Shown here: positions 1 to 14,400 of the stretch, one piece after another
Position numbering within the stretch: position 1 is the stretch's first letter
How the letters are laid out: each line of letters begins with the position of its first letter
NCBI RefSeq assembly: GCF_020921035.1
Contig: NC_063154.1
Location: forward strand, 15,721,861 to 15,785,860
DNA from: Rhodamnia argentea
Lineage: Eukaryota; Streptophyta; Magnoliopsida; Myrtales; Myrtaceae
Length of the DNA stretch: 64,000 bases
Direction: 5' to 3'
Translations under genes and position numbers: made by a program
Notes under the pieces: model-generated
What the model was told of the DNA's origin: nothing
Databases searched by the model: none
The model's input: the letters and a program-made list of their open reading frames with translations, nothing else

Positions 1-451
1 GACCTTGCCAGCCCCAAATGCGAATTAGCGGTGGAATCATCCCGATTTACGGCGATCGCGTTTTTTCAAGAAATCACACGCCAGCCGTTCTACATCAAGG
101 TCACTAAGAGGGTGAGGGCCAGAGAGGTGCTTAGATTAGGGTTTAAGGCAGAGAAAGAGGGCATAAGAGGTTTATCCAAAACGAGTTGTTGTTGTTGATG
201 TTTTTCCTTTCTCTTTTTTCGGAGAAAATTACTCACGTCCATCCAAAAACTTTGAGACATCTACCTCAAATTACTCGCCCTTCATTTTTTAATCTTGTTG
301 TGTTCGCGATCCTCGAGTTTAGAATCGGTAGGCAACGCGTCACCTTTTTTCGATCTTTGATGTTCTTGTAATGTCGTAGCGTTATCTCGAGTCCCTCGAG
401 TTTTTCTTCGGCCGCCTCTAATTCATTCCGGAGGGCCGAAAGTTTATTGAA
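1..451. other. Flank left of the hAT element, no gene seen
   Basis: No convincing coding region. The short open frame at 186-371 has no recognisable domain. This is probably the original host DNA into which the neighbouring hAT element inserted, its other side resuming near 6294. Confidence 0.4.
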
Positions 452-2197
452 ACATGCGGTTCGACATGGCTGATTCTTCGGAACCGCCGGTTCCGGTTCA
501 AGAATCGGCGATTCCGATTCCTAAAAAAGGTGGAACCGGAACCCGCCCTTGAAGGGGCCGGTTCCGGTTCTGTTTTTCAAATTTAATTTTTAAAATAATA
601 AATATTGAAATAAACATAATAAATTATAAATTATAATCAAATTATACATTGTAATAAAATTTGGGGAAAAAAAAAGAGAGATGAGGAATGGACTTGAACT
701 TAATGAATTATCATTAAGCGCATACATATCTTCTTGGGGATAGAAGAATCAAAGCCTATGTAATTTTTTCACCTTTGATAACTCCAACTAACCTCATCGT
801 CAATCGTCGCTACCCATTGTGGTATCCGTGGCGGTGGCATCTCCACAATCCTCACTAAAGAATTCGTGTTCTCGATCCAGTTCTTGGTGTCGAAATCTAG
901 CCTTCGTCCAATCGTCGACACAAGCTCGAACTTCTACGGACTCCGAACTTAATCTTGAAAGGCGAGAGTCCAAAACTAATTCTCTAGCGCTAAATGCTTG
1001 TTCAATTACAACTGTTGAAGAAGGGGTTGCTAATAGTTGGCGAGTAATGAGGGCGAGAACTAGGTAATCGATTGAGTAACTCTTCCACTACTTTAGGATT
1101 TGGAAATATGTACCGTATTCGGCATCACGAAACTCAAATTGAGTGATTAAATATTTTTCTAATTCAAAAATACTACTCGTTGCCCCTTTTTTTTTTGTCT
1201 ACTCTTGAGCATATTGTACAATCTACTAAGTGAACCACCAGCTTCGCTTCGTGAGGTAGTAGATTGTAAAAATCCACAATCATTTAAATCATATCTTCTA
1301 CAAAATTCTCTCTATAATACTACTATAAATTCTTTAATCTCTCCTTGTATATTTGAAATATCTATTGCATCTTCCAAATGTAAATAATCATAATAATATA
1401 TATTTAGATAATCTGGTAAACCATTTAATTTAATATGTGGATAAAAAATAATACCAACTAAATAGATAAGATGAATTTTGAAATAATAATGCAACCATTT
1501 TTCTCGCATTACTAAAATAGTCTGAGTTAATTCAGTAACTTTTTCATATTCACTAAAAACACTACCAATATTAACACACTCCATTAAAAATAAATGTGTA
1601 GTATGATAATAAATACCAGATAAAGTATTAGTAGCATCATTAAAAATTTTCAAAAATTCTAAAAAAAATTTTGCAAACGTCTCAATGTTGCGGAAGTAAA
1701 ATAATTTCGGGAATATTTTACAAAATAAACATACATAATAAATCTTTGTAATCAAAAGTTTGACGAAGCAACTTGTAAATAGAATTTCAACGAGTCGGAA
1801 TATCTTTTTGGAAACCTTTTTGCCATTTTCCCATGTTGTTTATAAAATTTTCCCCATGCTTTCATAAAATGGACACGACTCCATAAAAATTTAATTGTAC
1901 CCTTTATTGGGGCGAGAGAAGTCTCAAGAATTCATAAATTATCTTGTACATATAAATTTAAAACATGGCAAGCACATCGAATGTGAAAAAATTGTCCGCC
2001 AAAAGAGGGTTTACAAATATTTTCTAAATCGGGAATGGAAGCGATATTTGCGGCGATATTATCAAAATCAATTGAATATACTTTATTTATCAAATTATAT
2101 TCTTCTAAAACTTGCCTAATTATTTTATAAATATTATGAGCCGAATGCTTTTCATTAAAAATTCGAAATGCAATAAGTCTTTTTTGAATGATCCAGT

Positions 2198-2202
2198 CGT
2201 TA
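2198..2202. repeat. Target-site duplication CGTTA, left copy
   Basis: Five bases directly before the LTR start; identical to 5198-5202 directly after its end. Confidence 0.85.
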
Positions 2203-3479
2203 TGTGACATCCCGAATTCCGACCCACTTTCGAAGCTTTGAATAAATGAAAGGTCTCATTGATGTATTTCAGTCTAATCTCACTTGGAGTTGATCCCTCT
2301 CGAGCAGACTAACCAAATGGGAATGGCTAGCTAGGAAAATCAAGTACGTGGACCTAAGAACTTGATCCTGGATTGACTCTTTGGCCATGAAAATTGTCGA
2401 GGGAATATTCTGGACTAATATAGGCCGATCCTAGAATAATTAAGGAACGATTTGGATAATACTCTACGCTTGGATCACGGGTGATTCCGTTTGACCTCGT
2501 ATGGGTTCCGACCGTCCCTAAATTATTTTGTAACGATCGTGTCCATCGGGACTAGTAATTAACCCTCGCAATTGAATGACAACCAAAATCGCCATGGCTC
2601 GAGAAATTCTTAAACGTGATTTTAATCACGGGTCGATACGCGTAACTCCTAAAAGCTGCCCGTTAGTTTGAGATACGCTGAAATTTCTATTGATCGAGAT
2701 TGATCGCGAATCGAGCTTCGGAATTTGACGTCGGACCTTCGGGGGTTTCAATAAATAAAAATTTTGGACGTTTCCTCATCCTGTGTGCAATTCTTTCGCG
2801 GTTCGCCCCAAAGAGATTCAGGAAAAGTAGATTTGGACTGGATATGGGAAAGGACCCATTTGCCCTTGAAAAATACCCCATTTTTCACTTGGACCGAAGG
2901 GTATTTTGGTCATTTTCCCCTTTGGCCGAGTTTGACTAGTCAATGTGGGGAGAAAATTATTTTTCCCTCTTGACTTTGTGGACATAACTAATTATTCTTA
3001 ACCTATATTATTTATTATTTTGGCCCTCTCCTTCTTCATTATCCAAGAACATACTCTCTCTCTCTCTAGCTCATTTTTCTCTCCCTCTCCCTCACTTGGC
3101 TGAACTCTCTCTCTCTCACCCTCCATTGCCGAAAATTCTTCAAGCTTTCACCGGAGTTACTTTGGGTCGCTTGGAGTTGCTAGATCGTCGACGAGTCACC
3201 GGCCGTGCAAGGATCGCCGGAATCGCCGCTTGGTTCGAGCTTTTCCTCAACCGTTCAACGGAGGTTTTTGCGAGTTTTTGAGGTAGGATTATTTCTAAAC
3301 CTAAATTAGGTGGTTAGGTTGCTAAGAGACCATGGATTTGTGAAATTTGGATGAAGAAATTGGTGGATTTGAGGTGGAAATGGGGCTGGCCGAAAATTGC
3401 AGAAATGGAGGAGAGAGATGCTTGTTCTTGCAATGAATAGTAAATGCAAGAGGATAATTGTTTGGTCAAAGTTTGACCA

Positions 3480-3620
3480 TGGTTACTTTACCAACTCTAG
3501 TTACTTTATGTCCAACTATAGTTACTTTATGCTATTATTTAATCATAGTTAGGTTAGTATTTGACTCTAGTTAATTTTGAACCATGGTTAGTTTATATAT
3601 TAACTAGAGTTACTTTTATG
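3480..3620. repeat. Imperfect repeats of a TTACTTTATG-type motif inside the LTR
   Basis: Several short units of the kind 'ctagttactttatg' or 'atagttactttatg', interspersed with 'accatggtta', recur about every 20-30 bp. They are too irregular for a clean consensus. Confidence 0.5.
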
Positions 3621-3953
3621 TGACATAAAATTGTTATGACATGGTGCTAATTAGATGTGGCATTATTACTATAGTTTAGTACTATAGTAGAATTATTTGC
3701 ACGTTAGAAAATTATTATTGTTCAGTCCTCATAAATTCCCACGTTAGTATAATTTTAATTGCACGTTATTCATCTATTGCTACGTTAGCATAATATGGTC
3801 GCATGGCGTGGATTGGATACTATGGTAGTATTAATTGATCGGGTAGTCTGGATTAGTCTTTGGATTAGTGTGAATTAATCGGGTGATCTCGAATTATTAA
3901 TTCTCTAACGTGAGTGAATCACGTGATTCCGAACTATTCTGAGAAAATATGAT

Positions 3954-4256
3954 GGTCGTATTCAATCAAGTCGTCCGAGGCCAAAGTGAGCCGTATTCGT
4001 CTGATTGTCCGATACCGAGGAAATGTGAGGGTTGTATTCAATCAAGTCGTCTGAGGCTAAAGTGAGCCGTATTCGCTCGATTGTCTGAGACCGAGGAAAT
4101 GTGAGGGTCGTATTCAATCAAGTCGTTCGAGGCCAAAGTGAGCCGTATTCGTCCGATTGTCTGAGACCGAGAAAGTATGAAAGTCGTGTTCAATTAAGTC
4201 GTCCGAGACCAAAGTGAGTTGTGTTCGACTAATTGTCCGAGACTTAATCCGGTCGT
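3954..4256. repeat. Tandem repeat, 76-bp unit, about 4 copies, inside the LTR
   Basis: Units begin at 3954, 4030, 4106 and 4182, exactly 76 bp apart. Each starts (G)GTCGTATTCAATCAAGTCGT or a close variant. The last copy is the most diverged. Each unit has two related halves (GTATTCAATCAAGTCGTC and GTATTCGTCCGATTGTC), so the 76-mer probably arose from a shorter ancestral repeat. Confidence 0.85.
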
Positions 4257-4381
4257 GTTCCTATGTGTCCGAGACCGAGATTTGTGGGTCGTATTCCTTT
4301 GTATTTGAGACCCTGGTATATATATAAAGTCGTGTTCCATAAAGGTCCGAGGCTTAATGTTATGAACTTATTTGATGGCGG

Positions 4382-4480
4382 TGGAGTAACGTGGAATATT
4401 CTGGAGTAACGTGGAATATTCTGGAGTACCGTGGAATATTTTCGGAGTAACGTGGATATTTTCGGAGTAATGTGGATATT
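4382..4480. repeat. Short tandem repeat, about 20-bp unit, inside the LTR
   Basis: About five units of the type GGAGTAACGTGGAATATTCT; the last two are shortened to GGAGTAACGTGGATATTTTC forms. Confidence 0.75.
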
Positions 4481-5197
4481 TATATTAAGGCCCGATACTT
4501 TAAACACGGGCCCCGGAGCACGTAGAATATTTTATTGTCGGACTGAGGCGTGGAACGCCGAAACGGGAATAACATAGAATATTTGAGAAGGTGTGAAAAT
4601 TTTCAGAGAAAGAATGGAATTTTATGGAATTTAATTGTGGAATTTTTGGGTAAGAAAGGGGGATTGTCGGAAATTTTTCAATGAAAATGTGTCGGGAGGT
4701 ACTAGCGACCTAATCTAGGGTTAGAGATTTTCCTACCGAGATTTTATCTCAACCCGTCGTGGGTTCGTTACTTTTCGGACCCTCCACCGAAATGATCCGA
4801 CCCAGAGATCGAGACGCCGGGAGAAGTTATGGAGCCTTCGGATGCTGAGTAGCCGCTTGAGATAGCGAGGGCGAGGATTATGATAGTTGTCCTCTCGGTA
4901 AGTGTTGTAGGGTGTTGTATTTTGGGTTGTGTAGTAGGCTTCGACCACGTAATCTTTTTGTTTTAGTGGTCATAGGCTTGTACGGTGGCCTCCGAAGCCG
5001 TAAGTTTGGAAAATTGTATAGAACATGTGGATATGTATATAAGTTTGTTTTTGCCGTCCCAAGTCATCGTGATGTTAATTGTTTCTGTACGGGGATTCGT
5101 TTTTGCTTCCGCATGAATTTGTTAGCCTTTAGATCCGGGAGAACTGTACATAAGCGTGGCCAGGTGGGATGTCGACGAGCTTACGGGGTTCGTGACA

Positions 5198-5202
5198 CGT
5201 TA
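5198..5202. repeat. Target-site duplication CGTTA, right copy
   Basis: Five bases directly after the LTR's terminal CA; identical to 2198-2202. Confidence 0.85.
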
Positions 5203-6399
5203 CCTATCCAATGACATGTGACACCCATGTAAGAATGAATTTGTCAAGGATCACTCCAAATATCGCTACCTAAATGCATACGTCCATTGAATTTCGCAAA
5301 AAACTTTGCCGAAGATTTTTTTTGTTTTTTATAAAGATGCAAAAGTTCGCGTTTAAGAGTCGTTTTTGGAATAGTTGGTGCTTGTGGAACCAACGCAGTA
5401 TTTATCAAATATTTTAAATTAAAATTTTCACCAGTAGTAAACGGAGCATGATCAAGGGCAATATATTCAGCTAATGTTTGTTTATAAAGTGCATCAGTAT
5501 AACGGAATAAAGGATGAGTATAAGGATTGGCATACCCAGAAATTTGTTGTTGCCTAGTGTCGATCCCCGTTGCGTTGGATTTTTTTCGTTAGATGTCGAC
5601 AGAATATTATGTAGCCATCTCCTTTGGTAAATTTGTATGTTTGTGAACAATATTTATAATTTATATTATACTTACCTTCGCTTTCATCATATACCTTGTC
5701 GAAGTGCAGCCACAAGTCGGATATACTCTCTCAGCCCTTCCGTTCCCGCTCATTTGCCGTCAACATTTCTTCGACACCAATGGGAGAATGAAGACTTTAT
5801 TGTATTGGGACGTGCTCGACATTCGGAATAGGAACAATGTTGATATTATCGTCGTCGTCTTCCCAATATGTATACTCACGAGAATCATATTCGGGAATAG
5901 GATACTCGAAATCTCCCACGCCATCTTGGCCTTTTCAGTATTTATGCTTTCACTTGTCATTTTTAAAGAATTGCTCGGAAATCCGATTGAGAGAATTGAG
6001 ACGGGATTGAGAGAATTGAGCAGATTAAGAGAATTTGAGAGAATTCAGAGAATTGTTGAGAGGATTTGTGAGAAAAATAAAAAGGGGAAGATATGTATTT
6101 ATAGAGAATGGGAGGGTTATTTAACTTAAAAAAAAAATTAGGGGGGCCAATTTTTGCAACGGCCCAAAGAGCCGTTTGGGGGGAGGGAGGCGGCTCTTCC
6201 CTCCCCCCCTCTTTTATTTTTTTATTTTTTTAATGGGTCTGATCCAGGGCCGGTTCCGGGCCCCCGGTTACGAATGGCCATGTCTACATGTGGTAATCAA
6301 CATATTTCCCTATTTCAATTCGGATAATGACTGTGTAAGGGCAAAAGTTTTGGCCTAATCTAATTTCCCATGCATTTCCTTTTATATTTTCCCACGTAA

Positions 6400-7515
6400 C
6401 CTTCAATCCTCCATCGGAGGTAGTCCGGCCGCAACCTCCGGGACGATGCGATTTTCGATCCATGTTTGAACTAACTAATTACATTTTCTCCAATGGCGCG
6501 CTAGACGGTCGTCTGTTGGAATGGAGATGGTTCTATCGAGGAAACCATCCTTGTCCTTCGTCACCAAGGCTCACCGGAATTCTCAAGACCATATTGAGTA
6601 GTTATTGGGATCGGAGAGTTGCTGGTTGATGAGTCGAAGTTCTGACTCGTCGGCCGTCGAGATGTATAAAGGGTCCCGGCCTCCGGGCGACTTCTTGCAG
6701 CGGAGATCTATTAGGGGATGAATTCGAGTTGGAAAATGGGGTAGGGATTCGTTCCCCGACCCGATGCACCAGAATCGTGTGATTGATCCGGGTGGAACCA
6801 TCCCGGACTAGTAGTTGGGCTTGCCCGGACAACGCCTGGAGGGCTCTTCCTGGGTTGGTTATTCTCGTTGTGGGCTTGATTTGTTGGCCTTTGAGGAATG
6901 AACCATGGGTAAGGTCCCGTTTGGACAGGGAACCACCGGATGGACTGCCCTAGAATGAGCTGCCTCCGATTAGGCCCCGAGCTCTGGTTCGCACCTATGG
7001 ATTGTGTCTGGGTTTCAGAACTCAAGTTCATCATACCTTCAATGGTAAATGCTTTTCTAGGTGAGAGATTTATGGAGTCTGGTTGTCTTCGGAAGATAAG
7101 TTACTCCTCGGCATGATATCGTGAGAAAGTGAATTAGTTCGTGTTCGGTGATTCGAAAATTTGATTCCTACACTGGAGTGCTAATCTTGTTTTGCAAGTT
7201 AGTATTTCCCGCAACAACGAAGACGCGAAAGAATGGAGGGCAATTAGAAGAACGCAAAAGCTAAGTCAGAATCGGAGAGCTCTGATATCATGATAGAAAT
7301 TGAAAAATAGGGAAAATTTGAGAGCATAATGCCTTTTTTTTTTTTTCGTATTCTTCTTATTTGTATTCTTTACATTGTACAAGCTCCTATTTATAGTACA
7401 ATGAAAGGTTAACTAAGGAAAACAAGAAGCGAACGTACATGGAATCAACTCTGATGTCGGATTGATTTAATTGATATTATTCGGTCAATTATAATCCTAA
7501 AAAAATCTCGGAACG
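6400..7515 (-). mobile_element. Truncated Ty1-copia element: 5' LTR, primer-binding site and part of gag
   Basis: On the minus strand an LTR-like block (about 7515 to 7290) has a CTATAAATAGG promoter motif near 7390-7400 and ends TTTCTATCA. It is followed at once by TGATATCAGAGC, one base from the usual copia primer-binding site TGGTATCAGAGC (initiator Met tRNA). Downstream, a gag-like frame starts near 7034 and, with breaks, runs to about 6400. Its tail reads DPNNYSIWS, then FRRALVTKDKDGFLD-like, then LVQTWIENRIVPEVAAGL, matching the N-terminal gag domain of plant copia elements. No pol or 3' LTR remains. The LTR start is not sharply defined. Confidence 0.75.
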
Positions 7516-7563
7516 ATCAAACGTGGTCCGTCCTCACGTATCTCTAAAATTGATTAATTATTT

Positions 7564-7570
7564 TATATAA
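7564..7570 (+). promoter_or_regulatory. Possible TATA box of the MDP-1 gene
   Basis: TATATAA lies 127 bp upstream of the start codon, a plausible distance with a short leader. It is the best match in the interval between the copia LTR and the gene. Position only; no transcript evidence. Confidence 0.3.
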
Positions 7571-7696
7571 GAGATTATTTTCTGAAAAAAAAAAAATAGA
7601 TCATTATTCACGAATGAAATGGATGGAGGAAAATTTCGAATCATTCGCGTGATTACCCATCGACCCAATTGATCCCATCGAGAGAGATCGAGAGAG

Positions 7697-10147
<2,451 letters not shown>

Positions 10148-11334
10148 AGGCATTGAAGGTAAGGTTCTGCATGGATGGACTCTATCTAGAAGGTACCGAA
10201 ATGGCGGCCAATTACACTTTACAACTGCATTGCGGTGTAAGCTACAATATTCCTTCTACTGATAGAATAGACGAAACCGTGGGTTATACCCCGATTGATT
10301 CCATTAGCTGGAAGTTTCTTCCTCCAACAGAAAGTTGAAAGTTGCATATTGAATAGTGGACTATTCAGGTGTGAATTTCCATTGATTACTCGCAATGTGG
10401 AAGTGCAAATGACTGTGGAGTCATTTTGAGTTTCTCCACAACGTGTCAGGTTTTACGGCATTTGCTTACTGTAGATAGTACTTTCTTTGTTTAAGCTTAA
10501 AATGGCGGGGAAGACAACAACTATTTCTTTCAGTTGCGCCAGCAACAAACCTCTTACTCTAATCCTGCTGGATAGGTTTGCTCTTTCGCATATCAACGTG
10601 AATTCTTGAACTATAGAAAGCTTTGATGGATATACTAACTCCAAAGCAATGTAATTCACTTCACCCCATGTTAACAAGAGGGGATAAGAGCTATTTGTTT
10701 TGGAAGTGACAGGTTTAAAGTTGTGAAGCCGTGGTAGGAAGACCACTTTGATCCAATGAGTGCATGCGGCGCACGCATGATTTTCCTTGTCCACATTTTC
10801 GTCGAAGTGCAACGAGCGATCTCTCTCTCTTCTTATGGCCATTCTATTGGAAAAGAGGGACAATCTTGGCCTTGAAGCCTTAAATCTGTACCCATTACTC
10901 ATCCTATGCGCTTCTACAGATCCTAGCAAAAATGTAACTTATCGGAGGTGAACTGGCCTTGTCGCCTTGTCTTCGTCTTCGTCTGTGAACTTATTCATAT
11001 TGCTCGTAGAAAAATGTCACTCGTGACTTTGATCCCTCGTTCACTCTTTGATATGAAAAGCAATGCCTTACATGGAAGAGCTAATTTGAACAGTCATAAA
11101 CAAAAGGTTAGGAATTTGAAGCAAAGATGAGCTACCTTACCACGTTTTGACCAATCAAAAGTCCCATCAACAGGCTAAGAATAATGCATGAGTTCTAATG
11201 AATTACAGCTTATGCGAACGTCTGAAATTTGGGGACCTCCCCGCTTAGCCTGACAACATCACTACTCTTTGAAGATTCAAAATCCAGTTGAGGAATGTTG
11301 ACAAATACATTGTTTCGTAATCTGATCGTCCTAG
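10148..11334. other. 3' flank of MDP1, no gene seen
   Basis: Presumably includes the MDP1 3' untranslated region. The minus-strand open frame at 10453-10929 has no recognisable domain and no splice or codon support. Confidence 0.4.
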
Positions 11335-11339
11335 AAAAG
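11335..11339. repeat. Target-site duplication AAAAG, left copy
   Basis: Identical to 16498-16502 on the other side of the element. Confidence 0.85.
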
Positions 11340-11443
11340 TGTTAAGAGGAAAAAGAAGCTAATAATATTATTCAGTAAAGTAGTATTTATACATTGGAAT
11401 CAAATAAATCCAAAAGACCACTTTACCCTTGATACTTCTAACA
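11340..11443 (-). repeat. 3' LTR of the copia element (104 bp)
   Basis: TG...CA ends. Contains TATAAATAC on the minus strand. One extra A near its left end and one extra C distinguish it from the other LTR, plus one C/T difference. Confidence 0.93.
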
Positions 11444-11450
11444 CTCCCCC

Positions 11451-14400
11451 TCAAGCTGGAGCATAGATATTAATCATGCCCAGCTTGTTACAAATATAGT
11501 CTATCCTCCCATTACCCAAAGATTTAGTAAAAATGTCTGCAAGTTGTTCACCGGTTCTAACATGACTAGGAATAATCATTCCACTTTGCAGCTTCTCTCG
11601 AATAAAATGACAATCAACCTCAATATGTTTTGTTCTCTCATGAAACACGGGGTTGGAAGCTATATGCACTGCAGCCTTATTATCACACCATAAAGACATA
11701 GGAATTGAAGCTCTCAAGCCTAACTCAATCAATAGCTGCTGAATCCACACTAATTCACATGTAGCTTGTGACATGGCTCTATATTCTAACTTAGCACTGG
11801 AGCGGGCAACAACACTCTGTTTCTTACTCTTCCACGACATCAGATTTCCTCCGACAAATGTACAATAGCCTGTAGTGGATCTCCTATCATCTGGAGACCC
11901 CGCCCAATCAACATCAGAAAATCCTTCAACTCTGCTATGACCATGATTTTGGTAAACAATTCCTTTTCCTGGAGTCTTCTTCAAGTACCTTAAAATTCGA
12001 ATTATCGCATCCCAGTGAGAAGTATGAGGAGAAGACAAAAAGCGGCTTACCACACTAACTGGAAAGGCAATGTCCGGTCGAGTAACCGTGAGATAATTCG
12101 CTTTGCCTACCAATCTTCTATATCTCTCGGGATTATCGAATAGCTCTCCTCCCTCAGCAACTAGTTTAACTCCTTGTTCCATGGGTGAATCAAGAGGCTT
12201 TGATCCCAACATACCTGTCTCGGAGAGTAAATCCATGACATATTTTTGTTGTGACAGAACAATACCTTTCTGTGATTGTGCCACCTCAATTCCTAAGAAA
12301 TACTTCAATTTTCCTAGGTCTTTAGTCCGAAATTGTTTCTGAAGGTAGATTTTTAGTTCTGCTATACCAACCAAGTCATCTCCCGTGATGATAATGTCAT
12401 CCACATACACAATCAAGAACAATTTGCCTTCCCTTGATTGTCTATAAAAAAAAGAGTGATCATTGCTACATCTAGACAATCCAAAAGAAAGTACATCTTC
12501 AGAAAATCTTCCAAACCATGCCCATGGAGACTGCTTCAAACCATATAAAGATCTTTTTAGCTTGCAAACCATTCCACCTACTCCCCCCGAGTAATAAACC
12601 CTAAAGGTTGCTCCATATAAACTTCTTCATGTAGAGTACCATGCAAAAAGACATTCTTGACATCAAGTTGAAATAAGGACCAATTATAGGTGGCAGCAAG
12701 AGAGATCAAAATACAAACAGAAGTAAGCTTGGCAACAAGAGAGAAAGTATCCAAATAGTCAACCCCATACACCCGAGCATACCCTTTTGCAACAAGTCTT
12801 GCTTTTAAGCGAGCAAGAGAACCATCGGGATTAACTTTCACAGCACACACCCATCTACAACCAATAGCAGTTTTGCTCGAAGGAAGAGGTACCAAGTCCC
12901 AAGTTTTATTAACCTATAGAGCCTTTAATTCTTCTTCCATAGCTGTCCTCCACCGGGGAATTTGTAATGCCTCGGATACACACTTGGGAATAGGATATTG
13001 GTCAACAGTAGATAAAAAGGCTCGAAAAGGAGGAGACACAGAAGAGTATGAAATAAAATTTGCAATAGAATGCCGAGTACAAGCACGTGTACCTTTGCGA
13101 TGAGCTATAGGAAGATGAAAATCAGATACATGAGGAGGATCGACTAACGGTGGATCCGGAACGGAAGATGACGTAGGTGTGACAAGAGAAGGGGGGGAAG
13201 CATGAACCCGATGACGCCGAGTACAAACCTGTAGAGGACGTAATCCCCGTATAGAGGCAGGTGAAACCACTGGAACAGTTGACCGAATGGTGGTCACATG
13301 TAATTCTTCATCCAATTCGCACACATGAATCGGAACATCATGAGAAGGAGTGGATTCAAAGAATGAGACATCAGCAGTTATGAAGTATTTTTTCAGTGAT
13401 GGTGAATAGCAATGATACCCCTTTTGAGTACGTGGATAACCTAAAAACATACACTTGATAGCCCTTGGATCAAGTTTCAAAACTCTGGGTCGATGACCAC
13501 GAACAAAACAGACACAACCAAAAACACGAGGTGGTAAGGCAAATAGCGATTGATTTGGAAACAGAGTAGAAAAAGGAATACCACCTCGCAAAACGGAAGA
13601 AGTCATGCGATTAATGAGATAACACGCAATCAAGACACACCATTCTGTTGTGGTGTATCGGGAGAAGAGGATTCATGAATCATACCATGCTGTGTCATAA
13701 ATTCAGTAAAAGGTGCGGAAAAGTACTCCTTAGCATTATCAAAACGCAAAACTTTAACATGCACACCAAACCGAGTAAAAATTTCAGATATAAATGCACA
13801 AAATATAGAAAACAACTCTGAACGATCTTTCATTAGATATAACCAAGTAACTTTGGAATAGTCATCAACAAAAGTGACAAAATATCTGAAACCCAAATTG
13901 GAAGTCACACGACATGGTCCCCAAACATCCGAATGAACTAGCAAAAAAGGAGACTCTGTTCGTTTAATGACTCGAGGAGGATAACTAACACGATGTAATT
14001 TGCCAAGTTGGCATGACTCACACTCTAAACTAGAAATAGACTTAAAACTGGAATCTAATCTCTCAAGACTGTGTAAAGAAGGATGACCAAGACGACAATG
14101 GATCTAATGTAGAGAAGTAACACCAAAACATGCAAATGAAGTTGAGTCTTCAAGCACATACAGTCCCCCTTCCTCATGTCCTTTACCAACCGTCTTCTTC
14201 GTAGCAAGATCCCGAAAGACACAAGAATTGGGATAAAATGTTATTGAACACTGAAAGGTTTTAGTTAACTTACCGACGGACATGAGATTAAATGGAAATT
14301 GTGGAAGATAAAGCACCGAGGACAAAGGCAATGAAGGAGTTGGATGAACTGTGCCAACTCCTTTAACATGAGTAGATGAGCCATTAGCTAATGTAACTGT

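Larger units (their letters stand above)
2203..5197. mobile_element. 2,995-bp solo LTR, probably Ty3-type
   Basis: It begins TGTGACATCCCG and ends TTCGTGACA, so it has the TG...CA ends of an LTR. It is flanked by identical 5-bp repeats CGTTA (2198-2202 and 5198-5202). No gag, protease, integrase or reverse-transcriptase frame lies inside, which fits one LTR left after LTR-LTR recombination. The TGTGACATCCC start and the ~3-kb length resemble Del/Tekay chromovirus LTRs; that family assignment is from memory of such termini. Removing it rejoins the hAT transposase frame. Interior features are a TATA-like stretch near 3004-3015, a pyrimidine-rich run near 3055-3110 and two tandem-repeat tracts. 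Confidence 0.85.
790..5960 (-). pseudogene. hAT transposase pseudogene (BED finger and hAT dimerisation type)
   Basis: Two blocks separated by the solo LTR. The N-terminal block (about 5960 down to 5203) starts with ATG at 5960 and carries a BED-finger-like region near 5640-5700; a first finger cysteine appears to be tyrosine (YKYCSQTY), while the R-H end (FCRHL) remains. The second block resumes at 2197 (frame starting SHNDWIIQKRL), continues through 1932-2210 and 1312-1755, the RNase H-like catalytic region of plant hAT proteins (zinc finger BED/RICESLEEPER group). It ends near 790-1080 with the C-terminal dimerisation motif (AFSARELVLDSRLS, then about 20 residues later the tryptophan of DDW). 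Frameshifts and stops separate the blocks. Identification rests on the dimerisation motif and on alignment to the other copy in this window. Confidence 0.75.
452..6293 (-). mobile_element. Decayed hAT transposon split by a solo LTR
   Basis: Both ends carry related inverted sequences rich in GGAACCGG. The left end contains ACATGGCTGATTC; the right end, read on the minus strand, contains ACATGGCCATTCG. Flanking octamers ACATGCGG (452-459) and ACATGTGG (6286-6293) differ at one base and look like the 8-bp target duplication expected of hAT. The transposase reads on the minus strand, with a TATA-like CTATAAATAC (near 6093-6102) before it. The element is not functional. A second copy of the same family lies at about 43740-46490 on the plus strand. 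The exact first base at the left end is uncertain by about 2 bp. Confidence 0.75.

Noticed and set aside
10453..10929. 158-codon minus-strand frame downstream of MDP1
   Set aside because: No recognisable domain and no splice or codon support; length is compatible with chance.
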